Assembly (NCBI GenBank): GCA_029934475.1
Contig: JAOZMC010000004.1
Coordinates: 1 to 47,176 of the forward strand
Source: Arcobacteraceae bacterium
GTDB lineage: Bacteria > Campylobacterota > Campylobacteria > Campylobacterales > Arcobacteraceae
DNA: 47,176 nt
Reading direction: 5' to 3'
A program made the translations under genes and the position numbers. The notes below the pieces were generated by a model that saw only the letters and a program-made list of their open reading frames with translations, had not been told where the DNA came from and made no database searches. Positions 28,459 through 36,816 of the stretch are shown in pieces. How positions within the stretch are numbered: the first letter of the stretch is position 1; every line of letters begins with the position of its first letter.

Positions 28459-28464
28459 TATAAT
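28459..28464 (+). promoter_or_regulatory. Putative -10 element for the LolA-like/porin/RND unit
   Basis: TATAAT 25 bases before the ATG at 28490, with AAAAGGA in between. The 72-base gap after mdh holds nothing else I can identify. Confidence 0.5.
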
Positions 28465-28489
28465 TTCACACAAAAAGAAAAGGATAAAT

Positions 28490-29212
28490 ATGTTAAAGAT
28501 ATTATTGGTGGTAGTGTTGGCTACTATGTCGTGGTCAGTGACTGCCAAACAGGTTATGAACAAAGTTTATACAAAAGCAGACAAGCACAAAACTCAAGAG
28601 TTTGATGTCAAGATGAAGATAGTCAACAAAGACGGCGAAAGCAAGGAGAGGTTTTTTACAAACAAAAAACAGATAGCTAAAGTAGAGAGAAAGGGGCTTA
28701 TAAAGTTTTATAAACCTACCAAGATAAAAAACAGCTCACTGCTGACTATATCAAAAAGTGGCGAAAAAAACCAGTGGATATATCTGCCGGCATTTAAATC
28801 TATCAAAAAGTTAAACACCAAAGAGCGGTCAAAAAGTTTTATGGGTTCGGATTTTAGCTACATAGATATAGCAGGGCGAGAGCTAAACGATGACCGACAC
28901 AAGATGTTGAAAAAGGACAAAAAGTATTATTATATACAAAGCACCCCAAAAGACAAAAAAGATGCCTATAGTAAGATGGAGCTGATCATAGACAAAAAAA
29001 AGTTCGTAGCACTGAAGATCATATTTTATGACAAAAAAGGCAAACAACTCAAAACTTTGGACAACAAAGAGTTCAAAAAGGTCAAGGGAAGCTACTTTGC
29101 AGTGTTGTCTGTGATGAAAAACTTAAAACATGGTGGAAGCACCAAGCTAGAAGTCAGCGACATAACAGTAGGTGAAGATGTAGGCTACATAGGCTTGAAA
29201 AGCCTGAAATAG
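28490..29212 (+). CDS. LolA-like periplasmic protein (outer membrane lipoprotein-sorting type)
   Basis: A 240-residue secreted protein with a Sec signal peptide (hydrophobic 3-14, cleavage near VTAK). The mature part is the half-barrel pattern of the 'outer membrane lipoprotein-sorting protein' family, a relative of LolA: DVKMKIVNKDGESKERFF, then QWIYLPAFKSIKKL, then GSDFSYIDIAGRELN, then a lysine-rich strand set. Members are repeatedly coded next to RND/MMPL exporters and an outer-membrane beta-barrel, exactly as here, and are thought to carry lipids or hydrophobic cargo across the periplasm. The ATG at 28490 follows AAAAGGA; the frame open to 28454 precedes the ribosome-binding site. Confidence 0.8.
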   Translation: MLKILLVVVLATMSWSVTAKQVMNKVYTKADKHKTQEFDVKMKIVNKDGESKERFFTNKKQIAKVERKGLIKFYKPTKIKNSSLLTISKSGEKNQWIYLPAFKSIKKLNTKERSKSFMGSDFSYIDIAGRELNDDRHKMLKKDKKYYYIQSTPKDKKDAYSKMELIIDKKKFVALKIIFYDKKGKQLKTLDNKEFKKVKGSYFAVLSVMKNLKHGGSTKLEVSDITVGEDVGYIGLKSLK

Positions 29213-29213
29213 T

Positions 29214-30761
29214 ATGAGACAACTTCTACTGTGGCTATCTTTTATAGTGGTTTTGCAAGCGGAGAAACTATCTGTAACAGATGAGCCAAAGTTTGAAAAA
29301 AATAGCGACAAGACAGAGTCGCTGTCTATAGATGGGGTTGATTATAAATCATCTACAAAAGATGAAGGTAGCAACTACTTAGAAAAGGTCTTTTCTGGCA
29401 ATATTGGTTTTAGTTTTTTTGATAGTGAGACTAGCAGTAGAGAGTCCTATTTTGGTGCTTTGCGATATGAGGATATATTTTTTGATTTTATCAAAGCAAA
29501 GATAGAGTATCAAGCCTCACAGACCAAAGTTACACAGACATTGACACTAGGACAGTTTGGAGAAGTTGGCGCGCAAGAGACTATAGAGATAGAGAGAAAA
29601 TACAACACCAGTGGATTTAAGGAAGCATATGTAGATGTGAGTTTGGGACGATATGCATCTGTATCAGTAGGCAAGCAGGTCATAGTGTGGGGGCAGTTTG
29701 ATATACTCTCACCCATAGATGCTGTGTTGCCATTTGTAGAGTCTAGTGGTATCATGTCTATGTCAAAAGCACAAAACAGACTACCCATGAATGTGGGCAT
29801 ACTCAAGCTATATCCCACAGACAAACTACACATAGAGGCATACTATTTTCCGCAGATCACCAGAGACCCTATGGTCCAAGATATTATAGACGATGGAGTG
29901 ATATATTATGACAATAACAGTTCGAATTTCAACAATACAAACTTCGAATTTATCTTGTCTCATGCAGATGTAGAACAGCCAGAAGATGAAGCTCATCATG
30001 CTTTTCGTGTCATATACTATGGCGATAGTTTCACTCTGGGGGTGACCAAATTTGATGGCTATGAGAAGTATTTTAGCTTCAACGAAAACATATCAAATGC
30101 CGGCACATACAACTTGACAGGAGTTGCACCAAAAGTAGAGAAGCTAAATATGACAGGAGTGGAGCTGTCTATCCCTGTAAACAGATGGACATGGAAGATA
30201 GATTATGAAGCACACACTTTCAATGAATCATTGCGAGGTTATGGTGCTTATTTGGAATACAATAGTATGGATGCAGAGCAACTTGAGTTCAACAACTGGG
30301 TTTTGAACCAAAATGAAGGCAAACTATATATACCCATAGAAGTGCAAATAAGTGCGATTGGGTTTGAGTATAACTCCGATCAGTGGTCCACTAGCTTTGG
30401 GCTGCTTAGTTTTAGTAGAGAGTTTAAAGATAGTGAACAAAAACGAAGATATAATCAAAGTATAGATATTCATGCAAGATTGTATGGAGATGATGGCGAA
30501 GAGGTAACGTCTATTCCTATGTTTAACACTACTAGGTATCTGGATGAGGACAAAGAGCAAGCTTGGGGTGTGGCTATGGGTATGTTTGGCGGTGCGAGTG
30601 GTTTGACGATATACTACAAAGATGTCGTAGCAGAGTCGCTGACCTATGGCATATCGTATGACTATCTCACGTACAGCACAGATATACTCACAGAAGAGGG
30701 ACGATATGAAGCAGAAGAGAATACAGGGGGAATAAGATATTTTGCAAGCTATAAATTCTAA
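29214..30761 (+). CDS. Outer-membrane beta-barrel protein 1 (DUF1302-like), partner of the RND exporter
   Basis: A 515-residue protein with a signal peptide (about 1-16, cleavage after LQA), many amphipathic strands and a C-terminal phenylalanine (SYKF), the marker of outer-membrane barrels. It carries SVGKQVIVWGQFD and a downstream SPID, a combination seen in DUF1302-type barrels encoded with LolA-like and RND genes. Its close paralogue lies at 33082-34620: FFDFIKAK, VWGQF..SPID and YYFP.ITRDPM are shared. It begins one base after the LolA-like gene and overlaps the exporter start by 20 bases. Function is inferred from context: an outer-membrane outlet or receptor for whatever the exporter moves. 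Confidence 0.75.
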   Translation: MRQLLLWLSFIVVLQAEKLSVTDEPKFEKNSDKTESLSIDGVDYKSSTKDEGSNYLEKVFSGNIGFSFFDSETSSRESYFGALRYEDIFFDFIKAKIEYQASQTKVTQTLTLGQFGEVGAQETIEIERKYNTSGFKEAYVDVSLGRYASVSVGKQVIVWGQFDILSPIDAVLPFVESSGIMSMSKAQNRLPMNVGILKLYPTDKLHIEAYYFPQITRDPMVQDIIDDGVIYYDNNSSNFNNTNFEFILSHADVEQPEDEAHHAFRVIYYGDSFTLGVTKFDGYEKYFSFNENISNAGTYNLTGVAPKVEKLNMTGVELSIPVNRWTWKIDYEAHTFNESLRGYGAYLEYNSMDAEQLEFNNWVLNQNEGKLYIPIEVQISAIGFEYNSDQWSTSFGLLSFSREFKDSEQKRRYNQSIDIHARLYGDDGEEVTSIPMFNTTRYLDEDKEQAWGVAMGMFGGASGLTIYYKDVVAESLTYGISYDYLTYSTDILTEEGRYEAEENTGGIRYFASYKF

Positions 30762-33015
30762 TATAACAAAAAATTTCATACTATTGTTTCAAGTAGCTTT
30801 GATAGGCTTTTTGATATTTGGCGCTTCAAATATAACTATGGACAACAGCCAGTGGCTAGCCGATACACACCCTGTCAAAGTTGACAAGCTGTATCTTGAA
30901 AACAAATTTGGAGTCAAAGAATCAACCATAATCATAGTCAAACTTCAAGATAGTTTTTTTCAACAAAAATATATAGATGAACTTAAAGGCATCACAAAAA
31001 AACTTGAAGCCATAGAGATGATAGAGCAGAACATAAACACACCACTGACTAGCGATACTATCATCAACAAAAACGAAGAGCTAAACATAGCCAAATACGG
31101 CGATGCATTAGATGACGGGGTCATAGATATAAAGCAGTTCAAAAAAAGATTTACAAACTCTATATACAATCATGAGCTTGTATCAAAAAGTGGCAAGCAG
31201 TTTGCTGTGGTAGTCGGTATAGATAGACAGTTTAAAAAACACCACCACCGCACAAAACTTATCAAAAGTATAGAAAACATATTAAAAGAGACAAAACACT
31301 TCAAAGACTACAGTTTCGCAGGTTCTACCCCACTGTTTTATGAGATAGACAACAAAACCTTGTATAGTATATCTAGCTCTCTTGCTATATCGTTTGGGGT
31401 ATTTTTGTTGCTTATTATAGTCGTGTATAGGGACTTTTATAAGATTTTGATATTAAGTATAAGTGCCATATCGGCGGTGCTTTTAAGTATAAATGCCATA
31501 AAATTTCTACACATAGACCTAAACAGCATAAATATAATCATCCCAGTCATCGCCATAACTATAGCAGTAGCCGACACCATACATATACTCAGCAAATACG
31601 ACAGACTACGACAACACAAGCACAGACTACGAGAAACTTTTCGCCAGACCATATCGCCTGTATTTTTCACCAGCTTGACTACCGCTGTAGGATTTGGGTC
31701 GTTTTATTTTAGCAAGATCACACCGCTGCAAAACTTTTCTAGTGAAGCATTTGTAGCTATCGGTAGTATATTTATCTTTTCTGTGCTGTTTGTGTATCTA
31801 AACTTGTATCTGTTTGGCAGTAGATTGACCCACAGAGGAACCAAAGAACCATACAAGGTGATATATTTTTTATATAAATTTATCCAAAAAAGATACAAAA
31901 CGATACTAGCAGTTAGTTTCGTAGCTATTTTGGTCTCTGGCTTTTTTCTGTCTAAACTCACCACGGAGACAAATTTCTTGAAAGTGTTTTTCCAAAAAGA
32001 TGAAGCACTGACAAAAAATTTCAGTTATTTTGATACAAACTTCAACGGCACCGGCAACTTTGATATCATCATCAAAAAGCGAAAAGCAGACTTTGAAAGT
32101 TTGGAGGAGTTTGAAGCGATAGTCAAACTACAACAAGAGTTACAAAAAGTCAAAAATATCATCACTACCAAGTCATACACAGACTATGTATCTATGATAA
32201 ACCGCGAAGTAATAGGAGGCAAATATCCTATAAGCGATGAGGAGCTAGCTCAAGAGATATTGTTTATAAGTTTTTCAAAGTCCGCCGAAAAGCAGGAGAT
32301 AATATCAAACTATGTAAACTTTGACTACTCACAAGCTAGGATAAATATAAAGACACCAAATCTAGGGTCATCGCAGTCCAAAGAGCTGATAGATAACATA
32401 CAAGCTATCATCCAGACACAAAATATATCCAACTATATTCTCACTGGCAACGAATATTTTGTATTTAAGTTAAGCGATTATGTAGTCCAGACACAGCTAG
32501 AAAGTCTAGTGCTGTGTGCTGTGTTTGTGTTGTTTGTGTTTTTGATATTGTATGGACTGAAATACGCTCTTTTAGCCTTTGTGGTAAATTTTTTGCCTAT
32601 AGTTGTAACTCTTGGATTTTTGGTAGCTTTTGGCGATAGCTTCGACTTTGCTACAGTTATCATAGCTGGTATTGCTATAGGGTTTTGTGTAGATGATACG
32701 ATACATATGATGCATCAGTTCAAAAGACACAAGACAAATAGCGAAAAACTAGCCGTGCTACATAGTGTGAGAGTGTTATATCGACCGCTACTTTTGACTA
32801 CTGTTATACTGGGTATTTGCTTTTTTAGTTTCTACTTTTCATCTATGGTGGTCACACAGAAGTTTGGGTTTTATACCTTGATAGCTATCGTGTTGGCATT
32901 TTTGAGCGACATCATCTTGCTACCTGCTTTGGTGTTGGCATTTGTCAAAAAGAGCGACAAAAGGACGATAAAACAGATAAAACTAAAAGAGACATCAAAA
33001 AGTAGCTACAAATAG
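30742..33015 (+). CDS. RND superfamily exporter (MMPL/COG1033 type)
   Basis: A 757-residue inner-membrane protein with the duplicated RND layout: one helix, a periplasmic domain, six helices, then the same again. The proton-relay Asp motifs are visible in each half, AVADTIHIL near residue 276 and CVDDTIHMMH near 651. It is half the size of a drug-efflux RND pump, matching the MMPL/hopanoid-transporter class that moves lipids. No periplasmic adaptor gene is nearby; the LolA-like protein probably serves instead. The start is TTG, chosen because AGGGGGA lies 9 bases upstream; the first hydrophobic helix follows at once. Confidence 0.87.
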   Translation: MQAINSNITKNFILLFQVALIGFLIFGASNITMDNSQWLADTHPVKVDKLYLENKFGVKESTIIIVKLQDSFFQQKYIDELKGITKKLEAIEMIEQNINTPLTSDTIINKNEELNIAKYGDALDDGVIDIKQFKKRFTNSIYNHELVSKSGKQFAVVVGIDRQFKKHHHRTKLIKSIENILKETKHFKDYSFAGSTPLFYEIDNKTLYSISSSLAISFGVFLLLIIVVYRDFYKILILSISAISAVLLSINAIKFLHIDLNSINIIIPVIAITIAVADTIHILSKYDRLRQHKHRLRETFRQTISPVFFTSLTTAVGFGSFYFSKITPLQNFSSEAFVAIGSIFIFSVLFVYLNLYLFGSRLTHRGTKEPYKVIYFLYKFIQKRYKTILAVSFVAILVSGFFLSKLTTETNFLKVFFQKDEALTKNFSYFDTNFNGTGNFDIIIKKRKADFESLEEFEAIVKLQQELQKVKNIITTKSYTDYVSMINREVIGGKYPISDEELAQEILFISFSKSAEKQEIISNYVNFDYSQARINIKTPNLGSSQSKELIDNIQAIIQTQNISNYILTGNEYFVFKLSDYVVQTQLESLVLCAVFVLFVFLILYGLKYALLAFVVNFLPIVVTLGFLVAFGDSFDFATVIIAGIAIGFCVDDTIHMMHQFKRHKTNSEKLAVLHSVRVLYRPLLLTTVILGICFFSFYFSSMVVTQKFGFYTLIAIVLAFLSDIILLPALVLAFVKKSDKRTIKQIKLKETSKSSYK

Positions 33016-33036
33016 ACAACATAAAATATTTGATAT

Positions 33037-33060
33037 ATTTTAATCTTGTTGTGATACAAT
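33037..33060 (+). repeat. Direct repeat copy 1 (promoter-containing) before the second beta-barrel gene
   Basis: 24-base sequence matching 34624-34647 at 23 of 24 positions. It ends in GATACAAT. The similarity continues, after a ten-base insertion in copy 2, through ACAAAAAAGGACA at 33061-33073. Confidence 0.85.
33053..33060 (+). promoter_or_regulatory. Putative -10 element for the second beta-barrel gene
   Basis: GATACAAT, 21 bases before the ATG at 33082, with AAAAAAGGACA in between. It suggests the second barrel can be expressed apart from the exporter unit. Confidence 0.5.
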
Positions 33061-33081
33061 ACAAAAAAGGACACATAAAAC

Positions 33082-34620
33082 ATGACAAATACAAATAAAC
33101 TTCTCATAGCTGTGTCGGTCATAGCTACAAATATGGTAGCTATAGAGTCGCTGTCTGTAGATGATGTCAGATTTGACGATGGCAGACAGCAGGAGTCTTT
33201 GACTATAGATGAAAAGGTGGATTTTGGACGAAACAAAGAGAGACAAACCTCTACATACCTAGAAAAGGTTCTCTCAGGAGAGATAGGTTTCTCATGGTCA
33301 CAAAATACAAACACCAAAAGAGTTTCCTATTTTGCTATCGTGAGATATGAGGATCTGTTTTTTGATTTTATCAAAGCCAAGCTAGAATACAGACACACTA
33401 CTACCAAGCTCCAAAGAGAGCTTACACGAAGAACTTATGCCGATGACCCCACACTACCACAGACCAAAACAGTAGAAAAAACATACAGATCAAATGCTTT
33501 GAGAGAAGCATATGTAGATATAAATTTCGGCAGATACGGCTCACTATCTGTCGGTCGGCAAGTGTTGGTGTGGGGTCAGTTTGAGGGGTTTTCGCCTATA
33601 GATATGGTCATGCCACATGACTATTCTACAGGGACAGCAGGTATGACAAAAGTTCAAAACAGATTGCCACAAGATGCTGTGGTGTTAAATCTATTTCCTA
33701 TAGAAAACTTAAAGATAAGCGGATACTATTTTCCACATATCACAAGAGACCCTATGATAGAGAAGTTTTTTGAAAATGCTGAAGTGCATTATGGCGAGGA
33801 GACTCACAACACTAGAGTATTGGAACAGCCAGACGAAGACGAAGACTATCAGACTGCACTTCGTATCATGTATTATGGCGATAAATGGACTGTAGGCTAT
33901 ACTAGATATGATGGCTGGGAAGGTTACTATAGCGAAAACGAACATATACATCCAGATCCATTTCGCCCTGGCGAATACAACCATATACCACATCCCAAAG
34001 TTGAGAGATTTCAAAGTGAGGGCTGGGAGTTTGCTATACCATCAAACAAATGGACATGGAAGTTTGAGACTATGGTAGCAAAAAGGTCTTTGGATTTGGA
34101 TCACAATAGATTTTCAGACACCAACACACCAGAAGAGCAAGATTTTTTAGACTGGGTGTTAAATGAAAATGCCAGCAGGTTTTATGTGCCTGTGTGGTAT
34201 AGATTGTCTGTAGTGGGATTTGACTACAGCTCCGAAAGATGGGACACAAACTTCCTCATGTTTAATATCAACGAAGACATAGCAGGAGATGAATATGAAA
34301 AAAGATACAAGCAAAGCTACGATATAAACGGACAGAACTACAAGGACAGTCTGTTTCCAGTATGGCTATACATACCGTTTATCCATACAGCAAGATATTT
34401 TGACGATGAAAAGAGTAGCGCCATAGGTGCTGGGTTTGGCATATATGGCGATAGTTTCAAGGCATTTACCTACTTCAAAGATACTATAGATGATTCGTTT
34501 TCTTATGGTATATCTTATGAATACACACAGATAGCTTCAGATGCGGAGCTAGAAGACAACAACTACGAACTAACTAGCACAGGTGGAGCTGGACGAGTGT
34601 TTGGATTGTATAAGTTTTGA
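33082..34620 (+). CDS. Outer-membrane beta-barrel protein 2 (DUF1302-like), paralogue of barrel 1
   Basis: A 512-residue protein with a signal peptide (about 1-20) and terminal phenylalanine (LYKF). It shares the layout and several blocks with the protein at 29214-30761 (SLSVDD opening, YLEKV.SG.IGFS, FFDFIKAKLEY, SVGRQVLVWGQF, SPID, YYFPHITRDPM, NKWTWKFE), but overall identity appears moderate, so the duplication is old or the copies diverged fast. It has its own promoter. I infer a role similar to barrel 1 with different cargo or conditions. Confidence 0.75.
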   Translation: MTNTNKLLIAVSVIATNMVAIESLSVDDVRFDDGRQQESLTIDEKVDFGRNKERQTSTYLEKVLSGEIGFSWSQNTNTKRVSYFAIVRYEDLFFDFIKAKLEYRHTTTKLQRELTRRTYADDPTLPQTKTVEKTYRSNALREAYVDINFGRYGSLSVGRQVLVWGQFEGFSPIDMVMPHDYSTGTAGMTKVQNRLPQDAVVLNLFPIENLKISGYYFPHITRDPMIEKFFENAEVHYGEETHNTRVLEQPDEDEDYQTALRIMYYGDKWTVGYTRYDGWEGYYSENEHIHPDPFRPGEYNHIPHPKVERFQSEGWEFAIPSNKWTWKFETMVAKRSLDLDHNRFSDTNTPEEQDFLDWVLNENASRFYVPVWYRLSVVGFDYSSERWDTNFLMFNINEDIAGDEYEKRYKQSYDINGQNYKDSLFPVWLYIPFIHTARYFDDEKSSAIGAGFGIYGDSFKAFTYFKDTIDDSFSYGISYEYTQIASDAELEDNNYELTSTGGAGRVFGLYKF

Positions 34621-34623
34621 GGT

Positions 34624-34647
34624 ATTTTAATCTTGTTGTGATATAAT
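34624..34647 (+). repeat. Direct repeat copy 2 (promoter-containing) before comF
   Basis: Matches 33037-33060 with one C/T difference, which turns GATACAAT into GATATAAT. The two copies, 1587 bases apart, bracket the whole second beta-barrel gene. Confidence 0.85.
34640..34647 (+). promoter_or_regulatory. Putative -10 element for comF
   Basis: GATATAAT inside the repeat, 58 bases before the comF ATG, unusually far for this genome. The ribosome-binding-site-like AAAAAGGA at 34661-34667 sits about 38 bases from the ATG and is followed by no in-frame start. Confidence 0.45.
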
Positions 34648-34705
34648 TTAACACAATACAAAAAGGACAAAATATAAAAAGATCTCCACACAGACTAAAT
34701 TTACC

Positions 34706-35272
34706 ATGAGATGCACCTCTTGTGGTAGGTTTAGCTGGGCTATATTGTGTGCCTATTGTCGCACAAAATTGCTTCGTCCGTCTGTGTCCAAAAGAGTGAT
34801 AGAGGGTGGCTTCTCTGTGTATAGTTTCTATCACTACGAAGAGATACGAGCCTTGGTCGATGCGAAGTATTATTTCTATGGTGATAGAGTATACAACACA
34901 CTAGCAAGATTGTCATACAAGTTGTTTCGTCCCAAATTTGATGACAAAGTTGTTGCCATCCCTATAGACGACCATACACGACACGACTTTTCACAGACAG
35001 CGATACTAGCGAGACACTTTTGTCAGCCAAACATAGATGTAAAGTATGGCACTCTCAAAGCTACAAACCATATCAAATATGCCGGCAAAGAGTTAGCTTA
35101 TAGACAAAAGCACAAACGAAAGTTTCGATACACAGGCAAAAGTGGTCTCAAGGTCGTCCTCATAGATGATATCATAACCACTGGGCTGACCATACTTGAA
35201 GCAAAAAAATCTCTGGAGCAACACGACTGTGAAGTGCTTTTTGCTCTGACTTTAAGCGACGCGAAAGATTGA
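34706..35272 (+). CDS. comF: ComF-family phosphoribosyltransferase-like protein
   Basis: A 188-residue protein with an N-terminal zinc-ribbon (C3, C6, C15, C18) and a phosphoribosyltransferase domain whose PRPP loop reads VVLIDDIITTGLT near residues 149-161. ComF proteins are needed for natural transformation in several bacteria, including Campylobacterota, acting on imported single-stranded DNA. Only this ATG lies in frame before the first cysteine, yet it lacks a Shine-Dalgarno sequence; the candidate site is about 38 bases upstream. It ends 16 bases before rqcH. Confidence 0.83.
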   Translation: MRCTSCGRFSWAILCAYCRTKLLRPSVSKRVIEGGFSVYSFYHYEEIRALVDAKYYFYGDRVYNTLARLSYKLFRPKFDDKVVAIPIDDHTRHDFSQTAILARHFCQPNIDVKYGTLKATNHIKYAGKELAYRQKHKRKFRYTGKSGLKVVLIDDIITTGLTILEAKKSLEQHDCEVLFALTLSDAKD

Positions 35273-35275
35273 TAC

Positions 35276-35283
35276 GATATAAT
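35276..35283 (+). promoter_or_regulatory. Putative -10 element giving a leaderless rqcH transcript
   Basis: GATATAAT ends five bases before the rqcH ATG (35289). A start site 6-7 bases downstream would coincide with the ATG. There is no Shine-Dalgarno sequence for this gene. Confidence 0.45.
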
Positions 35284-35288
35284 ACCAT

Positions 35289-36557
35289 ATGAAATATTTT
35301 GAACTGACCCATCTAAACGACCATCTCCAACAATACAAACAGCTAAACCATATCAAAAGAGTGAGCGAAAATGTGTTGAAGCTAGAGTTTGAGATTGACA
35401 ATATCTATTATTTTGATATGACCAACGGTCAAAGCGAAGTGTTCAAAAGACCAGACAGCGACTACGAGAGCAAAAGTTTCAAAGCACCGTTTGATGTGAT
35501 GCTAGCCAAACATATACGAAAAACAGATATAAAAAGTATAAGCATAATAAACGAAGACAAGATTTTGAACTTTTGTTTGTTGCAAAAGTCTAGCTACAAA
35601 CAAACCGAGGTAAATATCCAGTTTGAATTTACAAGTCGGCGAACAAATGCTATAGTGTTGAACAAAGATGGCGAAGTGATAGAAGCTTTGAGACACATAA
35701 GCGATGCTGTGTCATCTAGGGTGGTCAAAGTAGGATATATACTGCAAAATCCGCCTAAACCCATGTATATACCTATACAACAAAACATAGAGGATATGGA
35801 GAAGTATTTGCTAGATATATATAACAAAAGGTATCTACATAGTCTAAATATGACTAGAAACCAAAAGTTAAGTGCCGTAGTGAAAAGTAGACAAAAACTC
35901 CAAAAGATATACGATGGATTTGAGAATATAGCACAGCTAAATGACAAGCTAGTAGATACTTCACGACAAGCAGATAAGATATTGCAGACACTGTATCAAA
36001 AAACTGGCTACGAGAAAAGTATAGCCAGTAAACTGTCAAACGATATGTTCAAACAGTGCAAAAAACTGAAACAAAAGATCAAAAACCAACACATAGAACA
36101 ATCCAACATAAAACAAAAGATAGAGTTTCTAGACAAAGCTATAGCCACGATAGACAACTGTACATCTATAGAGGAGCTGGAGTTTTATTTTCCCAAAAAA
36201 CAAAAACAAAAGAGCAAAACCAAAGTAAAGATGCCATACAAACAGTTTGTATATGGTGAGTTTATCATAAGGTTGGGGCGAAACGAAACCGAAAACAGCT
36301 ACTTGTTAAAACATAGCAAAAGTAGCGATATATGGTTTCATCTCAAAGAGAGACCCTCTTGTCATCTTTTCGTGTTGACGAAAAAAAAGCAACTTCCAGC
36401 AGAACTTTTAGAAAAATGTGCTATAATAGTCACTAAATTTTCAGTAGATAGTATAGGTGATTATCTGGTAGACTACACGAGGCGTTCAAATGTCAAAGTA
36501 GTATCAAAAGCAAATGTCACATACAAAGACTACAAGACGATAAAGACAAGGATATAG
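35289..36557 (+). CDS. rqcH: NFACT-family protein, RqcH-like (ribosome-associated quality control)
   Basis: A 422-residue protein of the NFACT (fibronectin-binding/Rqc2/NEMF) family. Bacterial RqcH binds the stalled 50S-peptidyl-tRNA complex and adds C-terminal alanine tails. Order: NFACT-N (about 1-170), a lysine-rich coiled-coil (about 185-290), then the NFACT-R domain with SSDIWFHLKERPSCHLFV near 348-365. The tRNA-handling DR motif of NFACT-N appears as D90-K91. It is shorter than the 570-residue Bacillus protein, as in other Campylobacterota. Followed 4 bases later by the acyl carrier protein gene. The older annotation is 'fibronectin/fibrinogen-binding protein'. Confidence 0.85.
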   Translation: MKYFELTHLNDHLQQYKQLNHIKRVSENVLKLEFEIDNIYYFDMTNGQSEVFKRPDSDYESKSFKAPFDVMLAKHIRKTDIKSISIINEDKILNFCLLQKSSYKQTEVNIQFEFTSRRTNAIVLNKDGEVIEALRHISDAVSSRVVKVGYILQNPPKPMYIPIQQNIEDMEKYLLDIYNKRYLHSLNMTRNQKLSAVVKSRQKLQKIYDGFENIAQLNDKLVDTSRQADKILQTLYQKTGYEKSIASKLSNDMFKQCKKLKQKIKNQHIEQSNIKQKIEFLDKAIATIDNCTSIEELEFYFPKKQKQKSKTKVKMPYKQFVYGEFIIRLGRNETENSYLLKHSKSSDIWFHLKERPSCHLFVLTKKKQLPAELLEKCAIIVTKFSVDSIGDYLVDYTRRSNVKVVSKANVTYKDYKTIKTRI

Positions 36558-36561
36558 ATAG

Positions 36562-36816
36562 ATGATAAAAACAAACGAGTTCAAACAGCTACTCATAGAT
36601 AGCTTAAACTTAGAGGATATGACAGTAGATGATATAGCAGACGATGAGGTGCTGTTTGGTGATAGTGGTCTAGGGCTTGATAGTGTGGATTCTATAGAGT
36701 TGGTCATAGCTATAGACAAAGCCTACGGAGTGAAGATAACAGACAACAAAAACTACAACACTATATTTGCTAGTGTCTCAAACTTACTAGCATATATCCA
36801 TGAACAAAAAGCATAA
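36562..36816 (+). CDS. Acyl carrier protein, specialised
   Basis: An 84-residue acyl carrier protein. The phosphopantetheine site is S41 in GLDSVDSIEL, followed by the recognition helix. It is unlikely to be the primary fatty-acid ACP because it lies in a run with a dedicated ketoacyl synthase, a chain-length-factor-like protein and a dehydratase. The ketoacyl synthase gene starts 17 bases before it ends. Confidence 0.9.
   Translation: MIKTNEFKQLLIDSLNLEDMTVDDIADDEVLFGDSGLGLDSVDSIELVIAIDKAYGVKITDNKNYNTIFASVSNLLAYIHEQKA

Noticed and set aside
28490-34620. Calling the RND set a drug-efflux system
   Set aside because: The exporter is about 750 residues rather than about 1030, no membrane-fusion adaptor or TolC-like protein is encoded, and a LolA-like protein is present; the lipid-transport class fits better.
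34674-34706. ATA after the AAAAAGGA site as an alternative comF start
   Set aside because: Reading from that ATA gives a stop (TGA overlapping the ATG at 34706) within eleven codons; it is not in the comF frame.
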